The position numbers and the translations under genes are program-made. 64,000 nucleotides of DNA, from the NCBI RefSeq assembly GCF_004761865.1, contig NZ_SJDM01000011.1:25370-89369 (forward strand). Direction: 5' to 3'. Positions 10,556 to 19,648 of the stretch are shown here, one piece after another. Below the pieces are notes generated by a model. It worked only from the letters and a program-made list of their open reading frames with translations, ran no database searches and was not told the origin of the DNA. Within the stretch, counting starts at the first letter, position 1. Each line of letters begins with the position of its first letter. The DNA comes from Crenalkalicoccus roseus. Lineage in GTDB: Bacteria > Pseudomonadota > Alphaproteobacteria > Acetobacterales > Acetobacteraceae.

Positions 10556-11734
10556 CTACAGATCCCTCAGCACCGCCCAGAGATCCGCCTTCGCCTCGAA
10601 GCCGATGCCGGGCAGGTCGGGCATGCGGATGCGGCCGTCCACCACCGGCGTCGAATCCGCGAAGCCGCCGAAGGGGGCGAACACCTCCGGGTAGCTCTCA
10701 TTGCCGCCAAGGCCGAGCCCCACCGCGATGTTCAGCGCGAACTGGTGCCCGCCATGCGGCACGCAGCGGCGCGGCGACCAGCCGTGGCTCTGCAGCATCG
10801 CGAGCGTGCGCAGATACTCCACCAGCCCGTAGGAGAGGGCGGGATCGAATTGCAGCACGTCGCGGTCGGGCCGGAGGCCGCCATGGCGGATCAGGTTGCG
10901 CGCGTCCTGCATGGAGAACAGGTTCTCCCCCGTGGCCAGCGGCTGCGGGTAGTGCTCGGCGAGCGTCGCGTGGGTGGCGTAGTCCAGCGGGTCGAGCGGC
11001 TCCTCGTACCAGCGCAGGCGGTAGGGGAGGAGGGCCGCGCCGTAGGCCAGCGCCGCGTGCAGCCCGAAGCGGCCGTTCACGTCCACGCAGAGGCGGGAGC
11101 CGTCGCCGCCGAGCAGCTTCAGCACCGCCTCGATGCGCGCGACATCCTCCTTCAGCGCCTCGCGCACCGGCGTGCCGGGCGCGCCGCCGATCTTCATCTT
11201 CACCACGCCGTAGCCGAGGTCGAGGTAGCGCTTCATCTCCTCGACCAGCGCCTCCACCCCCTTGCCGGGGTAGTAGTAGCCGCCGGCGGCGTAGACCCAG
11301 GCGCCGTCGTCGGCCTGGCCGCCGCGATAGCGGTCGGCGAGCAGCTTCCACAGCGGCACGTCCTCGAGCTTCGCCGCCGCGTCCCACAGCGCCATGTCGA
11401 GCACGCCGACGGCGACGCTGCGGTCGCCATGCCCGCCCGGCTTCTCGTTCCGCATCATCGCCGCCCAGGCGCCGGCCGGCTCCAGCCCGCCATCGGGACG
11501 GGCGAGGGCGTCCTGCGGCGCCTCGAGCAGGCGCGGGATGAAGCGCTCCCGCAGCAGACCGGGCTGCGCGTAGCGGCCGTTGGAGTTGAAGCCGTAGCCG
11601 GTGGCGCTGCGCCCGTCCCCCGCCTCCACCGTGACGGCGACGACGGAGGCGGTCATCTTCGAGAAGTCTATGTAGGCGTTGGCGATGGCGCTGCTGATCG
11701 GCACCACCGCGTCGCGGACGGAGGCGATGCGCAT
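10556..11734 (-). CDS. tarD: D(-)-tartrate dehydratase-like enolase superfamily enzyme
   Basis: 392 residues, mandelate racemase subgroup. It closely resembles the characterised D-tartrate dehydratase of Bradyrhizobium: it shares GYGFNSNGRYAQ, NEKPGGHGDRSVAVG, YAAGGYYYPGKG, VVKMKIGGAP (Lys179/Lys181), VDVNGRFG (Asp218), WYEEPLDPLDY (Glu244/245), ATGENLFS (Glu270) and CVPHGGHQ (His327). These supply the Mg2+ ligands and the general acid/base pair that turn D-tartrate into oxaloacetate. The start ATG overlaps the stop of the upstream CoA-transferase gene (TGATG), so the two are co-translated. A relative acting on another hydroxy diacid remains possible. Confidence 0.85.
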   Translation of the reverse strand: MRIASVRDAVVPISSAIANAYIDFSKMTASVVAVTVEAGDGRSATGYGFNSNGRYAQPGLLRERFIPRLLEAPQDALARPDGGLEPAGAWAAMMRNEKPGGHGDRSVAVGVLDMALWDAAAKLEDVPLWKLLADRYRGGQADDGAWVYAAGGYYYPGKGVEALVEEMKRYLDLGYGVVKMKIGGAPGTPVREALKEDVARIEAVLKLLGGDGSRLCVDVNGRFGLHAALAYGAALLPYRLRWYEEPLDPLDYATHATLAEHYPQPLATGENLFSMQDARNLIRHGGLRPDRDVLQFDPALSYGLVEYLRTLAMLQSHGWSPRRCVPHGGHQFALNIAVGLGLGGNESYPEVFAPFGGFADSTPVVDGRIRMPDLPGIGFEAKADLWAVLRDL

Positions 11735-12906
11735 CACACCGCGCCCTTCGCCCGCAGCTCCCTCAGCTCCTGCTCGGTGACGCCGAACTCCGCCAGCACC
11801 TCGGCGGTGTGCTCGCCGCGCTCGGGCGTCGGCCGGCGCGGCGGCTCCACGCCCACGATGTTCATCGGGGCGCGCACCAGCGTGACCTCGCCGAGCCTCG
11901 GATGCGGCACCGGCCAGGCCAGGCCGAGATGGCGCACCTGCTCGTCGGCGAAGACCTGATCCATGGTGTAGACAGGGCCGCAGGGCACGCCGGCCTCGTT
12001 GAAGGCGCGCACCCATTCCGCGGTGGTGCGCGTCTCGGTCACCGACTGGATCAGGGCGTTGACCTTGGCGCGGTTCCTCGAGCGCAGCGCGTCCGTCGCC
12101 ATGTCGGGGTCCTTCGCCTGCTCCTCGATGCCGAGCACGCCGACGATGCGCTTCCACATCTCGCCGCCGCCGCCGGCGATGTTCACCACGCCGTCCTTGG
12201 TGCGGAACAGGCCGGTCGGGATGGTGGTGGGGTGGTCGTTGCCCGCCTGCTGCGGCACCTCGCCCTTCATGGTCCAGCGCGTGGCCTGGAAGTCCATCAT
12301 CGCCACCATCGCCTCCAGCAGCGAGACGTGCACCCAGCGGCCCCTGCCCGTGGCCTCGCGCTCCAGCAGCGCCACCAGGATGCCGATGGCGCAGTAGAGG
12401 CCGGCGGAGAGGTCGGCCACGGGAATGCCCGCCCGCACCGGCCCCTGGCCCGGCAGGCCGGTCACGCTCATCAGCCCGCCCATGCCCTGCGCGATCTGGT
12501 CGAAGCCCGGACGCTTCGCGTAGGGCCCGTCCTGGCCGAAGCCCGAGATCGAGCCGAGCACGATGCGCGGGTTGATGGCCGACAGCGCCTCGTAATTGAT
12601 GCCGAGGCGGTCCTTCACGTCGGGGCGGTAGTTCTCCACCACCACATCGGCCTTCGCCACCATGCGCCGGAACAGGGCGAGGCCGTCGGGGTGCTTGAGG
12701 TTCAGGGTGATGCCGCGCTTGTTGCGGTGCACGTGCTGGAAGTCCGGCCCGTGGCGGTCGCCGCCCAGGCCGCTGCCGGTGTCCACCTCCTCCGGCGCCT
12801 CGATCTTGATGACGTTGGCGCCCCAGTCGGCGAGCTGGCGCACGCAGGTGGGGCCGGCGCGGACGCGGGTGAGGTCGAGCACGGTGAAGCGGGCGAGCGG
12901 CAGCAT
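11734..12906 (-). CDS. Class III CoA-transferase (CaiB/BaiF family)
   Basis: 390 residues. It has the family features DLTRVRAGPTCVRQLADWGANVIKIE at the N-terminus, VVENYRPDVKDRLG, GFGQDGPY, and Asp165 (PVADLSAGLYCAIGIL) as the likely catalytic aspartate that forms the mixed anhydride. Such enzymes move CoA between carboxylic acids, often oxalate/formate, carnitine or succinyl groups. The pairing with tartrate dehydratase and the divergent enoyl-CoA hydratase suggests a hydroxy-acid or dicarboxylate route, but the acid is not identifiable. ATG 12906 follows AGGGAGGG. Confidence 0.88.
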   Translation of the reverse strand: MLPLARFTVLDLTRVRAGPTCVRQLADWGANVIKIEAPEEVDTGSGLGGDRHGPDFQHVHRNKRGITLNLKHPDGLALFRRMVAKADVVVENYRPDVKDRLGINYEALSAINPRIVLGSISGFGQDGPYAKRPGFDQIAQGMGGLMSVTGLPGQGPVRAGIPVADLSAGLYCAIGILVALLEREATGRGRWVHVSLLEAMVAMMDFQATRWTMKGEVPQQAGNDHPTTIPTGLFRTKDGVVNIAGGGGEMWKRIVGVLGIEEQAKDPDMATDALRSRNRAKVNALIQSVTETRTTAEWVRAFNEAGVPCGPVYTMDQVFADEQVRHLGLAWPVPHPRLGEVTLVRAPMNIVGVEPPRRPTPERGEHTAEVLAEFGVTEQELRELRAKGAV

Positions 12907-13025
12907 GGGTCCCTCCCTGACAGGGCCGTCCCGCCACATTGCCGCAACGGGCCGGGGCCGCAAGACGGCTTGCGCAAATCCCGCGCTCCCGTCACCTATC
13001 CCGTCCGGATCCGGGAGGGACGGCG

Positions 13026-13802
13026 ATGGAGGAACTGCTCTACGAGGCGCGGGACGGCATCGGCTTCGTCACGCTGAACCGGCCGCAGGCGCGCAACGCC
13101 CTCACCTTCCCGATGTACGAGCGGCTGCGCGCCCTCGCCGCCGAGGTGGCGGAGGACCGCGCCGTGCGCGTCCTCGTCATCACCGGCGCCGGGGAGAAGG
13201 CCTTCGCCGCCGGCACCGACATCTCCCAGTTCACCGAGTTCCGCACCGCCGAGGACGCGCTCGCCTACGAGGAGCGGATCGACCACGTCCTCTCGGCGCT
13301 GGAAGCCTGCCCGAAGCCCACCATCGCCGCCATCGCCGGGGCCTGCACCGGGGGCGGGGCGGGCATCGCCGCGGTCTGCGACATCCGCCTCGCCGCCGCC
13401 AACGCCCGCATCGGCTTTCCCATCGCCAAGACGCTCGGCAACTGCCTGTCCATGGCGAACTACGCCCGCCTCGCGGCGCTGATCGGCCCGGCGCGGGTGA
13501 TCGAGCTGGTCTACACCGCCCGCCTGATCGAGGCGGAGGAGGCGCGGGCGATCGGCCTCGTCTCCGAGGTGCTGCCGGACCACGCCGCGCTGCAGGCCCG
13601 CGCGGCGGAGCTCGCGCGCACCATCGCCTCCCACGCGCCGCTGACGCTCCGCGCCACCAAGGAGGCGATGCGGCGCCTGCGCCTCGCCGCCCGCCAGGTG
13701 CAGGGCGACGACCTGGTGACGATGTGCTTCACCAGCAACGACTTCCGGGAGGGGGTGGAGAGCTTCCTCGCCCGCCGCCCGGCCAACTGGACCGGCACCT
13801 GA
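13026..13802 (+). CDS. Enoyl-CoA hydratase/isomerase family protein
   Basis: 258-residue crotonase-fold enzyme, usual length. The oxyanion hole segments are seen at AFAAGTDISQF (about residues 57-67) and GACTGGGAGIAAVCDIRLA (about 105-123). The first glutamate expected in a classical hydratase is Gly/Ala here, so the reaction may be isomerisation, hydrolysis or hydration of an unusual acyl-CoA. ATG 13026 follows GGGAGGGA. It is divergent from the CoA-transferase gene and precedes a TTT receptor gene by about 30 bases. Confidence 0.85.
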   Translation: MEELLYEARDGIGFVTLNRPQARNALTFPMYERLRALAAEVAEDRAVRVLVITGAGEKAFAAGTDISQFTEFRTAEDALAYEERIDHVLSALEACPKPTIAAIAGACTGGGAGIAAVCDIRLAAANARIGFPIAKTLGNCLSMANYARLAALIGPARVIELVYTARLIEAEEARAIGLVSEVLPDHAALQARAAELARTIASHAPLTLRATKEAMRRLRLAARQVQGDDLVTMCFTSNDFREGVESFLARRPANWTGT

Positions 13803-13831
13803 CCCGCGCCGGCCCGCCACCGAGGAAACGC

Positions 13832-14818
13832 ATGACCATCACCCGCCGACACCTGCTCGCCGGCAGCGCCGCGCTGCTCGCCGCCCCCGCCCTCACCCCC
13901 GCCGGGGCACGGGCGCAGGACTGGCCGACGCGGCCGGTCACCATCCTGGTCGGTTTCGCCCCCGGCGGCGGCACCGACATCATCTCGCGCATGCTGCAGC
14001 CGACGCTGCAGCAGGATCTCGGCCAGCCGGTGGTGGTGGAGAACCGCCCGGGCGCGAGCGGCACCGTCGCCGTCTCCGCCCTCACGCGCGCCCAGCCCGA
14101 CGGCTACACCCTGCTGATGACGACGATCAGCGCCTCCGCCGTGGTGCCGCCGCAGATGCGCCCGCCGCCCTTCGACATCTACCGCGACCAGATGCCGGTG
14201 GCGCTGGCCGCGACCGTGCCGCTGGTGGCGGTGGTGCCGGCCGGCTCCCCGGACCGCGACCTCAAGGGGCTGATCGAGCGGGCGCGGGCCAACCCGGGAA
14301 GGCTGAACTACTCCTCCTCCGGCGTGATGACGCAGCAGCACCTGGCGGCGGAGCTGCTCAGCCGCGCCGCCGGCATCGAGATGACGCACGTGCCCTTCCG
14401 CGGCACCGGCCAGGCGGTGAACGAGGTGGTGGCCGGGCGCATCGACATCGCCATAGACACCTTTCCCACCTACTTCCCGCACATCCGCGCGGGCCGCGTG
14501 CGGGCGCTGGCGGTGACCATGCCGCAACGGGTGGACTGGCTGCCGGACGTGCCGACCGTGGCCGAGCTCGGCTTCCCCGGCTTCGACGCCAATGTCTGGT
14601 ACATGCTGATGGCGCCGCCGGGCACGCCGGCCCCCGTGGTGGAGCGGCTGGTCGGGGCGATGAACAAGGCGCTGAACGATCCGGCGCTGCGCCCGCGCAT
14701 CCACGAGGCCGGCTTCATCCCGGGCGGCGGCACCCAGGCCGACGCCGCCGCGCTGCTGCGCCGCGACGCCGAGCGTTACGCGCGGCTGATCCGCGAGGCG
14801 AACATCCGCTTCGAGTAG
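13832..14818 (+). CDS. Tripartite tricarboxylate transporter (Bug/TTT) substrate-binding protein
   Basis: 328 residues. A twin-arginine-like signal (TRRHLLAGSAALL, cleavage near GARAQD) precedes the Bug fold, with markers FAPGGGTDIISR, VVVENRPGASG, VPFRGTGQAVNEVVAG and the late VWYMLMAPPGTP. Such periplasmic receptors bind carboxylates such as citrate or tartrate-like acids. No TctA/TctB membrane partner is in the window. Placement in one direction right after the hydratase gene suggests an operon, so it may bind the acid that this cluster degrades. Confidence 0.92.
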   Translation: MTITRRHLLAGSAALLAAPALTPAGARAQDWPTRPVTILVGFAPGGGTDIISRMLQPTLQQDLGQPVVVENRPGASGTVAVSALTRAQPDGYTLLMTTISASAVVPPQMRPPPFDIYRDQMPVALAATVPLVAVVPAGSPDRDLKGLIERARANPGRLNYSSSGVMTQQHLAAELLSRAAGIEMTHVPFRGTGQAVNEVVAGRIDIAIDTFPTYFPHIRAGRVRALAVTMPQRVDWLPDVPTVAELGFPGFDANVWYMLMAPPGTPAPVVERLVGAMNKALNDPALRPRIHEAGFIPGGGTQADAAALLRRDAERYARLIREANIRFE

Positions 14819-14848
14819 CGCCCAGCCTTCCCTTCCCGGACGCGCCTG

Positions 14849-14872
14849 GCCGCCCCGGAACGATGGGGCGGC
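14849..14872 (+). terminator. GC hairpin after the TTT receptor gene
   Basis: Perfect 8-bp stem GCCGCCCC/GGGGCGGC with an eight-base loop, 30 bp after the receptor stop and 100 bp before the next start. There is no T-tract. It probably limits read-through into the family 5 receptor gene. Confidence 0.4.
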
Positions 14873-14973
14873 GGATGGGCGTTCATTCTGCCGGCAATCC
14901 GCTGTAGGCTGCCACCGCGGGGCGAAAGGCCCCGCGCACCGCCGTGCGGTGGAACGACACCGGGAGGGACGAC

Positions 14974-16548
14974 ATGCGTAAGGCACTGGGCGCCGCCGCC
15001 ATCGCGGCGGCCGCGCTCGCGGTTCCGGCGGCGGAGGCGCAGACGCTCACCATGGGGGTGGGCGCCATCGTCAGCTCGCTCGACCCGCACTTCTACAATG
15101 TCGGCCCGAACAACGCGGTGGCGGCGACGCTGTTCAGCCGCTTCCTCGAGGCGGACGGCCAGGCGCGCATCCAGCCCGGCCTGATCGAAGGCTGGCGCGT
15201 GGTCGCGCCAGACACCTGGGAGTTCCGGCTGCGCCCGGGCGTGCGCTTCCACAACGGCGCCGAGTTCACAGCCGAGGACGTGGCCTTCACCATCGCCCGG
15301 CTGCCGACCATCGTGAACAGCCCCGGCTCCTTCGTCACCTACACGCGCGCGATCCGCGCGGTGGAGGCGGTGGACCCGCTGACGGTGCGCATCCGCACCG
15401 CCACCCCGCACCCGACGCTGCTCGTGGACCTTGCGCGCATCGCGGTGGTCAGCCGCCGCACGCACGAGGGTGCGGGCACCGACGACTTCAACGCCGGCCG
15501 CGCGGCGATCGGCACCGGCCCGTTCCGCCTGGTGCAGCACCGCCCGAGCGACCGCATCGTCATGGAGCGCTTCGAGGGCTACTGGGGCGAGAGGCCGTCC
15601 TGGCAGCGCGTGGAATACCGCATGATCACGAGCGACCCCGCGCGCACCGCGGCGCTGCTCGCCGGCGACGTGGACTTCATAGACCAGGTGCCGAGCGCGG
15701 ACCTCGCGCGGCTCAGGCGCGATCCGCGCATCGTGCTCTCCGAGATCGACAGCCTGCGCAACGCCTTCCTCGCCCTCGACCATTCGCGGGACGGGCCCTC
15801 GCCCTTCGTCGCGGGGCCGGACGGGCGGCCGCTGGAGCGCAACCCGCTGCGGGACGTGCGGGTGCGCCGCGCGCTCTCCCTCGCCATAGACCGCCACGCC
15901 ATCGTGGAGCGGGTGATGGAGGGCAATGCCAGCCCCAGCATGCAGTTCGTCGGCCCCGGCGTGTTCGGCCACGTGCCCGACCTCGAGGTGCCGCGGGCCG
16001 ATCCGGAGGCGGCGCGGCGCCTCCTGGCCGAGGCGGGCTATCCGCAGGGCTTCCGCATCACCCTGCACGGGCCGAACGACCGCTACCAGAACGACGCCCG
16101 CACCATCCAGGCGGTGGGGCAGATGTGGACGCGCATCGGCGTGCGCACCGAGATCGAGGCGATGCCCTTCACCACCTTCATCGGAAGGGCGGGGCGGCAG
16201 GAATTCTCGGCCTTCTACGCCTCCTGGGGCAGCTCGACCGGGGAGACCTCGGCGGCGCTGCGCTCCACCCTCGCCACCTTCGACCGTGAGCGCGGCCTCG
16301 GCGCCGTCAACCGCGGCCGCTACTCGAACCCGGAATTCGACCGCACGCTGCTCGCCGCCATGGCGGAGATGGACGACGAGAGGCGCGAGAGGCTGCTGCA
16401 GGACGCGATGCGCATCGCCATCGACGACCAGGCGATCGTGCCGCTGCTGCTGTTCCGCAACGTCTGGGCCATGCGGCGCGGTCTCGAGCACGCCGCGCGG
16501 GCGGACGAGCTCACCCGGCCGCAGGATGTGCGCCTCGCCGCGCAGTGA
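14974..16548 (+). CDS. ABC transporter substrate-binding protein, family 5 (dipeptide/oligopeptide/glutathione type)
   Basis: 524 residues. A Sec signal (AALAVPAAEAQ) comes first, then the DppA/OppA-like fold: SLDPHFYN, the conserved FRLRPGVRFHNGAEFTAEDVAFT segment, GTGPFRL, VRRALSLAIDRHAIV and AGYPQGF. Family members capture peptides, nickel or other small solutes in the periplasm. No permease or ATPase genes are beside it, so the partner is elsewhere or lost. ATG 14974 follows CGGGAGGGAC. Confidence 0.9.
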   Translation: MRKALGAAAIAAAALAVPAAEAQTLTMGVGAIVSSLDPHFYNVGPNNAVAATLFSRFLEADGQARIQPGLIEGWRVVAPDTWEFRLRPGVRFHNGAEFTAEDVAFTIARLPTIVNSPGSFVTYTRAIRAVEAVDPLTVRIRTATPHPTLLVDLARIAVVSRRTHEGAGTDDFNAGRAAIGTGPFRLVQHRPSDRIVMERFEGYWGERPSWQRVEYRMITSDPARTAALLAGDVDFIDQVPSADLARLRRDPRIVLSEIDSLRNAFLALDHSRDGPSPFVAGPDGRPLERNPLRDVRVRRALSLAIDRHAIVERVMEGNASPSMQFVGPGVFGHVPDLEVPRADPEAARRLLAEAGYPQGFRITLHGPNDRYQNDARTIQAVGQMWTRIGVRTEIEAMPFTTFIGRAGRQEFSAFYASWGSSTGETSAALRSTLATFDRERGLGAVNRGRYSNPEFDRTLLAAMAEMDDERRERLLQDAMRIAIDDQAIVPLLLFRNVWAMRRGLEHAARADELTRPQDVRLAAQ

Positions 16549-16565
16549 GGACCCGGGCCACGCTT

Positions 16566-16599
16566 CCCCCGCCGCGGTCGCGCGCCGCGGCCGGGGGGG
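16566..16599. terminator. Bidirectional terminator-like hairpin
   Basis: Between two convergent genes. CCCCC and GCCGCGG pair with CCGCGG and GGGGG across a seven-base TCGCGCG loop, with a two-base bulge. It has no long T-run on either strand, so it may depend on Rho. Confidence 0.45.
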
Positions 16600-16606
16600 C
16601 GCGGCG

Positions 16607-17950
16607 TCACACCTCCGCCGCCGTCAGCGCCCGCCGCGCGTCGCCGCCCCACGCGCGCTCGTAGAGGTGCAGCCAGCGGTCGGCCTGGGTCAGGCCGCTG
16701 GTCACGATCTCGTCGAGCGGAGCGAGGTACACCTCCTCGCCGAGGCCGCGCGCGCGCAGCCCGTCGCGCGCGATCGCCACCATGTCGCGGGCCAGGTCGC
16801 GCACGCTCCGCCCGCGGATCGGGGCGGCGAGCGCCTGTCGCGGCACCGCCGCGCGCAGCGCGCGCATCTCCTCCACCGTCCAGCCTCGGATCAGCGCGGC
16901 CGCCGCCTTCTGCGCCGCGTCGTCGTAGAGCAGCCCCACCCAGAGCGCCGGCAGCGCCAGCAGCATCGCCGGGCTGCCCGCGTCGGCGCCGCGCATCTCC
17001 AGGAAGCGCTTGAGGCGCACCTCGGTGAAGACGGTGGTCACGTGGTCGGCGAAGTCGCCCATGGTGGCGCGCTCGCCCGGCAGGATGCCGAGCCGCCCCT
17101 CCATGAAGGCGCGGAAGCTCGCCCCGGCGGCGTCCAGCCAGCGCCCCTCGCGCATCACGAAGTACATCGGCACGTCGAGGACCCATTCGGCGAAGCGCTC
17201 GAAGCCGAAGCCCTGCTCGAACACCACCTCGGGGATGCCGGTGCGGTCGGGGTCGGTGTCGGTCCAGACATGGGCCCGCAGGCTGCGGAAGCCGCTCGGC
17301 CGCCCCTCGGCGAAGGGGGAGTTGGCGAACAGCGCGGTGGCCACCGGCTGCAGCGCCAGGGAGACGCGCAGCTTCTCCACCATGTCGGCCTCCTCGCCGT
17401 AGTCGAGGTTGGCCTGCACGGTGCAGGTGCGCAGCATCATGTCGAGTCCGAGCGAGCCGACCTTCGGCATGTAGCCGCGCATGATGGCGTAGCGCCCCTT
17501 CGGCATCCACGGCATCTCCTCCCGCCGCGCCAGCGGGTGGAAGCCGAGCGGGGCGAAGCCGAGGTCGAGCGGCGCCGCGGCCTCGTGCACCTCCCGGATA
17601 TGCGCGGTGAGCTCCTCCCGCGTCTGGTGCAGGTCGGCGAAGACCGCGCCGGAGAGTTCGAGCTGGCCCGCCGGCTCCAGGCTGATCGCGGCGCCGCCGC
17701 GCTTCAGCCCGATCGGGTTGCCGCGGTCGAGGATCGGCTCCCAGCCGCGCGCCAGCATCCGCTCGAGCAGCGCGCGGATGCCGTCCGGCTCGTAGGCGGG
17801 CGGCGCCAGCCCGGCGCGGCGGAAGCCGAACTTCTCGTGCTCGGTGCCGACCTTCCACGCCGCGCGCGGCTTGCTGCCGGCGGCGAACCATTCGGCGAGC
17901 TGGCGCACCGAGGTGATGGGCGTCAGATCCGCCTCGCCGGGATTGGACAT
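16607..17950 (-). CDS. gshA: Glutamate-cysteine ligase (plant/alphaproteobacterial type)
   Basis: 447 residues, first enzyme of glutathione synthesis: ATP-dependent joining of Glu and Cys. The type 3 (GCS2-related) pattern is clear: KVGTEHEKFGF at about 33-43, GAAISLEPAGQLELSG, MPKGRYAIMRGYMP, MMLRTCTVQANLDYG (metal/ATP region) and LEMRGAD. Length fits alphaproteobacterial enzymes. It is 47 bases after the rsmE gene on the same strand, so the two may be co-transcribed, a pairing common in this group. Confidence 0.95.
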   Translation of the reverse strand: MSNPGEADLTPITSVRQLAEWFAAGSKPRAAWKVGTEHEKFGFRRAGLAPPAYEPDGIRALLERMLARGWEPILDRGNPIGLKRGGAAISLEPAGQLELSGAVFADLHQTREELTAHIREVHEAAAPLDLGFAPLGFHPLARREEMPWMPKGRYAIMRGYMPKVGSLGLDMMLRTCTVQANLDYGEEADMVEKLRVSLALQPVATALFANSPFAEGRPSGFRSLRAHVWTDTDPDRTGIPEVVFEQGFGFERFAEWVLDVPMYFVMREGRWLDAAGASFRAFMEGRLGILPGERATMGDFADHVTTVFTEVRLKRFLEMRGADAGSPAMLLALPALWVGLLYDDAAQKAAAALIRGWTVEEMRALRAAVPRQALAAPIRGRSVRDLARDMVAIARDGLRARGLGEEVYLAPLDEIVTSGLTQADRWLHLYERAWGGDARRALTAAEV

Positions 17951-17997
17951 GTGCCCTTCCGTTTCGCGCCGCCGTCAGGGGCAGAACGCCCGGCGGG

Positions 17998-18723
17998 TCA
18001 TGGGGTGGCCCAGTCGCCGGCCAGCGCCTGCAGCACGGCGAGGCCGGCGACCGCCGCCGTCTCGGCACGCAGGATGCGCGGCCCGAGGGCGACCGGCGAA
18101 ACAAAGGGTCGCCGGAGGAGGTCGTCAAGCTCCGCCCGCTCGAACCCGCCTTCCGGGCCGACCAGCCAGGCGAGCGGCGGGCGGAGACGTTGCGCCGCCG
18201 CGGCGATGGGCGGCGCCCCCCGCCGCTCGGCGCCGACCAGCAGCGGCGCGCCGTCCCAGGCGTCGAGCACGGCGTGCAGCGGCTGCGCCTCGGCCAGGCG
18301 CGGCACCGCGAGGCGCTCGGACTGCTCCGCCGCCTCCCGCGCGATGGCGGCGAGGCGGGCGGCGTTGACGCGGTCGGCGACGCTGCGGCGGGTGAGCACG
18401 GGCTGGATCAGCGTGGCGCCGAGTTCGGTCGCCTTCTCCGCCGCCCAGCCCATGGCGTCGCGCTTCAGCGCCGCCAGCAGCAGGCGCAGCTCCGGCTCCG
18501 GCGCCTGCGGGCGGGTTTGGCGCTCCGGCACCAGCACGGCGCGGTCCCTGCGCAGCGCGGCGATGCGCGCCGCCCACTCGCCGTCGCGGCCGTTGAACAG
18601 CAGCACCGCATCGCCCGCCGCGCGGCGCAGCACGCCGCCGAGGTAGTGGGCCTGGGCCGGCGAGGCGGGCAGCTCGCGGCCCGCCTCCAGCGGCTGGTCG
18701 GTGTAGAGGCGCGGGATGGACAT
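17998..18723 (-). CDS. rsmE: 16S rRNA (uracil-1498-N3)-methyltransferase RsmE
   Basis: 241 residues. N-terminal PUA-like domain (IPRLYTDQPLEAGRELPASPAQAHYLGGVLR) and C-terminal SPOUT knot with the SAM-binding VGPEGGFERAELDDL motif and the final RILRAETAAVAGLAVLQ. It methylates N3 of U1498 in 16S rRNA. The ATG at 18723 gives the expected N-terminus and overlaps the 5' end of the divergent ubiA gene by eight bases. Confidence 0.96.
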   Translation of the reverse strand: MSIPRLYTDQPLEAGRELPASPAQAHYLGGVLRRAAGDAVLLFNGRDGEWAARIAALRRDRAVLVPERQTRPQAPEPELRLLLAALKRDAMGWAAEKATELGATLIQPVLTRRSVADRVNAARLAAIAREAAEQSERLAVPRLAEAQPLHAVLDAWDGAPLLVGAERRGAPPIAAAAQRLRPPLAWLVGPEGGFERAELDDLLRRPFVSPVALGPRILRAETAAVAGLAVLQALAGDWATP

Positions 18724-19648
18724 GGCGGCTTCCGCCCGCTCTATACACCGCGTGCAGGGCTACACCGACATCCGCGAGGGCGTCCTCGCCCGCCTGCCGC
18801 GGGGCTGGCGGCCCTACGCGCTGCTGATGCGGCTCGACCGCCCGATCGGCGCCTGGCTGCTGTTCCTGCCTGGGCTCTGGGCCATCGCCCTCGTCGCCCC
18901 CTCCTGGGCGGAGGGGCTGCGCCTCGTCCTCCTCTTCGCCCTCGGCGCGGTGGTGACGCGCGGCGCGGGCTGCGTGGTGAACGATTTGTGGGACCGGGAG
19001 CTGGACCGGCGGGTGGAGCGCACGCGGGGCCGCCCGCTCGCCTCCGGCGCCGTCACGCCGCGCCAGGCGCTGGCCTTCCTCGCCGCGCTCGGGGCGGTCT
19101 CCCTCGCCATCCTGTTCCAGCTCAACGCCGTCGCCATCCTGGTCGGGCTGGCCGCGCTGGTGCCGGTGGTGCTCTACCCGCTGGCGAAGCGGGTGACCGA
19201 CTTCCCCCAGGCGGTGCTCGGCATCACCTTCGGCTGGGGGGCGCTGCTCGGCTCCGCCGCGGCGACCGGCACGCTGGGCTGGGAGGCGGCCCTGCTCTAC
19301 GCCGCCTCCTTCGCCTGGATCCTCGGCTACGACACGATCTACGCGCACCAGGACCGGGAGGACGACGCGCTGGTCGGCATCCGCTCCACCGCGCGGCGCT
19401 TCGGGGAGCGGACGCGGCCCTTCCTCGCGGCCTGCTACGCCACGGCGGTCGCGCTGCTCGCCCTTGCCGGCTGGGTGGCGGGGCTGAACGGCTGGTTCTA
19501 CCTGGCGCTCCTGCTGCCGGCGGCGCTGCTGGCCCGGCAGGTGCGCGCGCTCGACATCCACGACCCCGCGCACTGCCTGCGCCTGTTCAAGGCCAACCGC
19601 GAGGTCGGGCTGGCGGCGGCGCTGGCGATCCTGGTCGGCAGGCTTTGA
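18716..19648 (+). CDS. ubiA: 4-hydroxybenzoate polyprenyltransferase UbiA
   Basis: 310-residue multi-spanning inner-membrane prenyltransferase of ubiquinone synthesis. The two Asp-rich motifs are NDLWDRELD (about residues 88-96) and YAHQDREDD (about 205-213), which bind Mg-polyprenyl diphosphate. RPIGAWLLFLPG and GRPLASG are also typical. ATG 18716 has GAGG upstream. ATG 18722 or GTG 18752 are alternatives, the last leaving a short spacer from rsmE. The stop overlaps the TTG start of the next gene (TTGA). Confidence 0.95.
   Translation: MDMAASARSIHRVQGYTDIREGVLARLPRGWRPYALLMRLDRPIGAWLLFLPGLWAIALVAPSWAEGLRLVLLFALGAVVTRGAGCVVNDLWDRELDRRVERTRGRPLASGAVTPRQALAFLAALGAVSLAILFQLNAVAILVGLAALVPVVLYPLAKRVTDFPQAVLGITFGWGALLGSAAATGTLGWEAALLYAASFAWILGYDTIYAHQDREDDALVGIRSTARRFGERTRPFLAACYATAVALLALAGWVAGLNGWFYLALLLPAALLARQVRALDIHDPAHCLRLFKANREVGLAAALAILVGRL

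Noticed and set aside
10556..12937. A single 793-codon frame joining CoA-transferase and tartrate dehydratase regions
   Set aside because: The first half is out of frame with the CoA-transferase protein. The two genes are separate and overlap by one base.
14855..14890. GGAAC...CGTT resembling an EcfG (general stress sigma) promoter before the family 5 receptor gene
   Set aside because: The spacing is longer than the consensus, and the GGAAC lies in the loop of a terminator-like hairpin.
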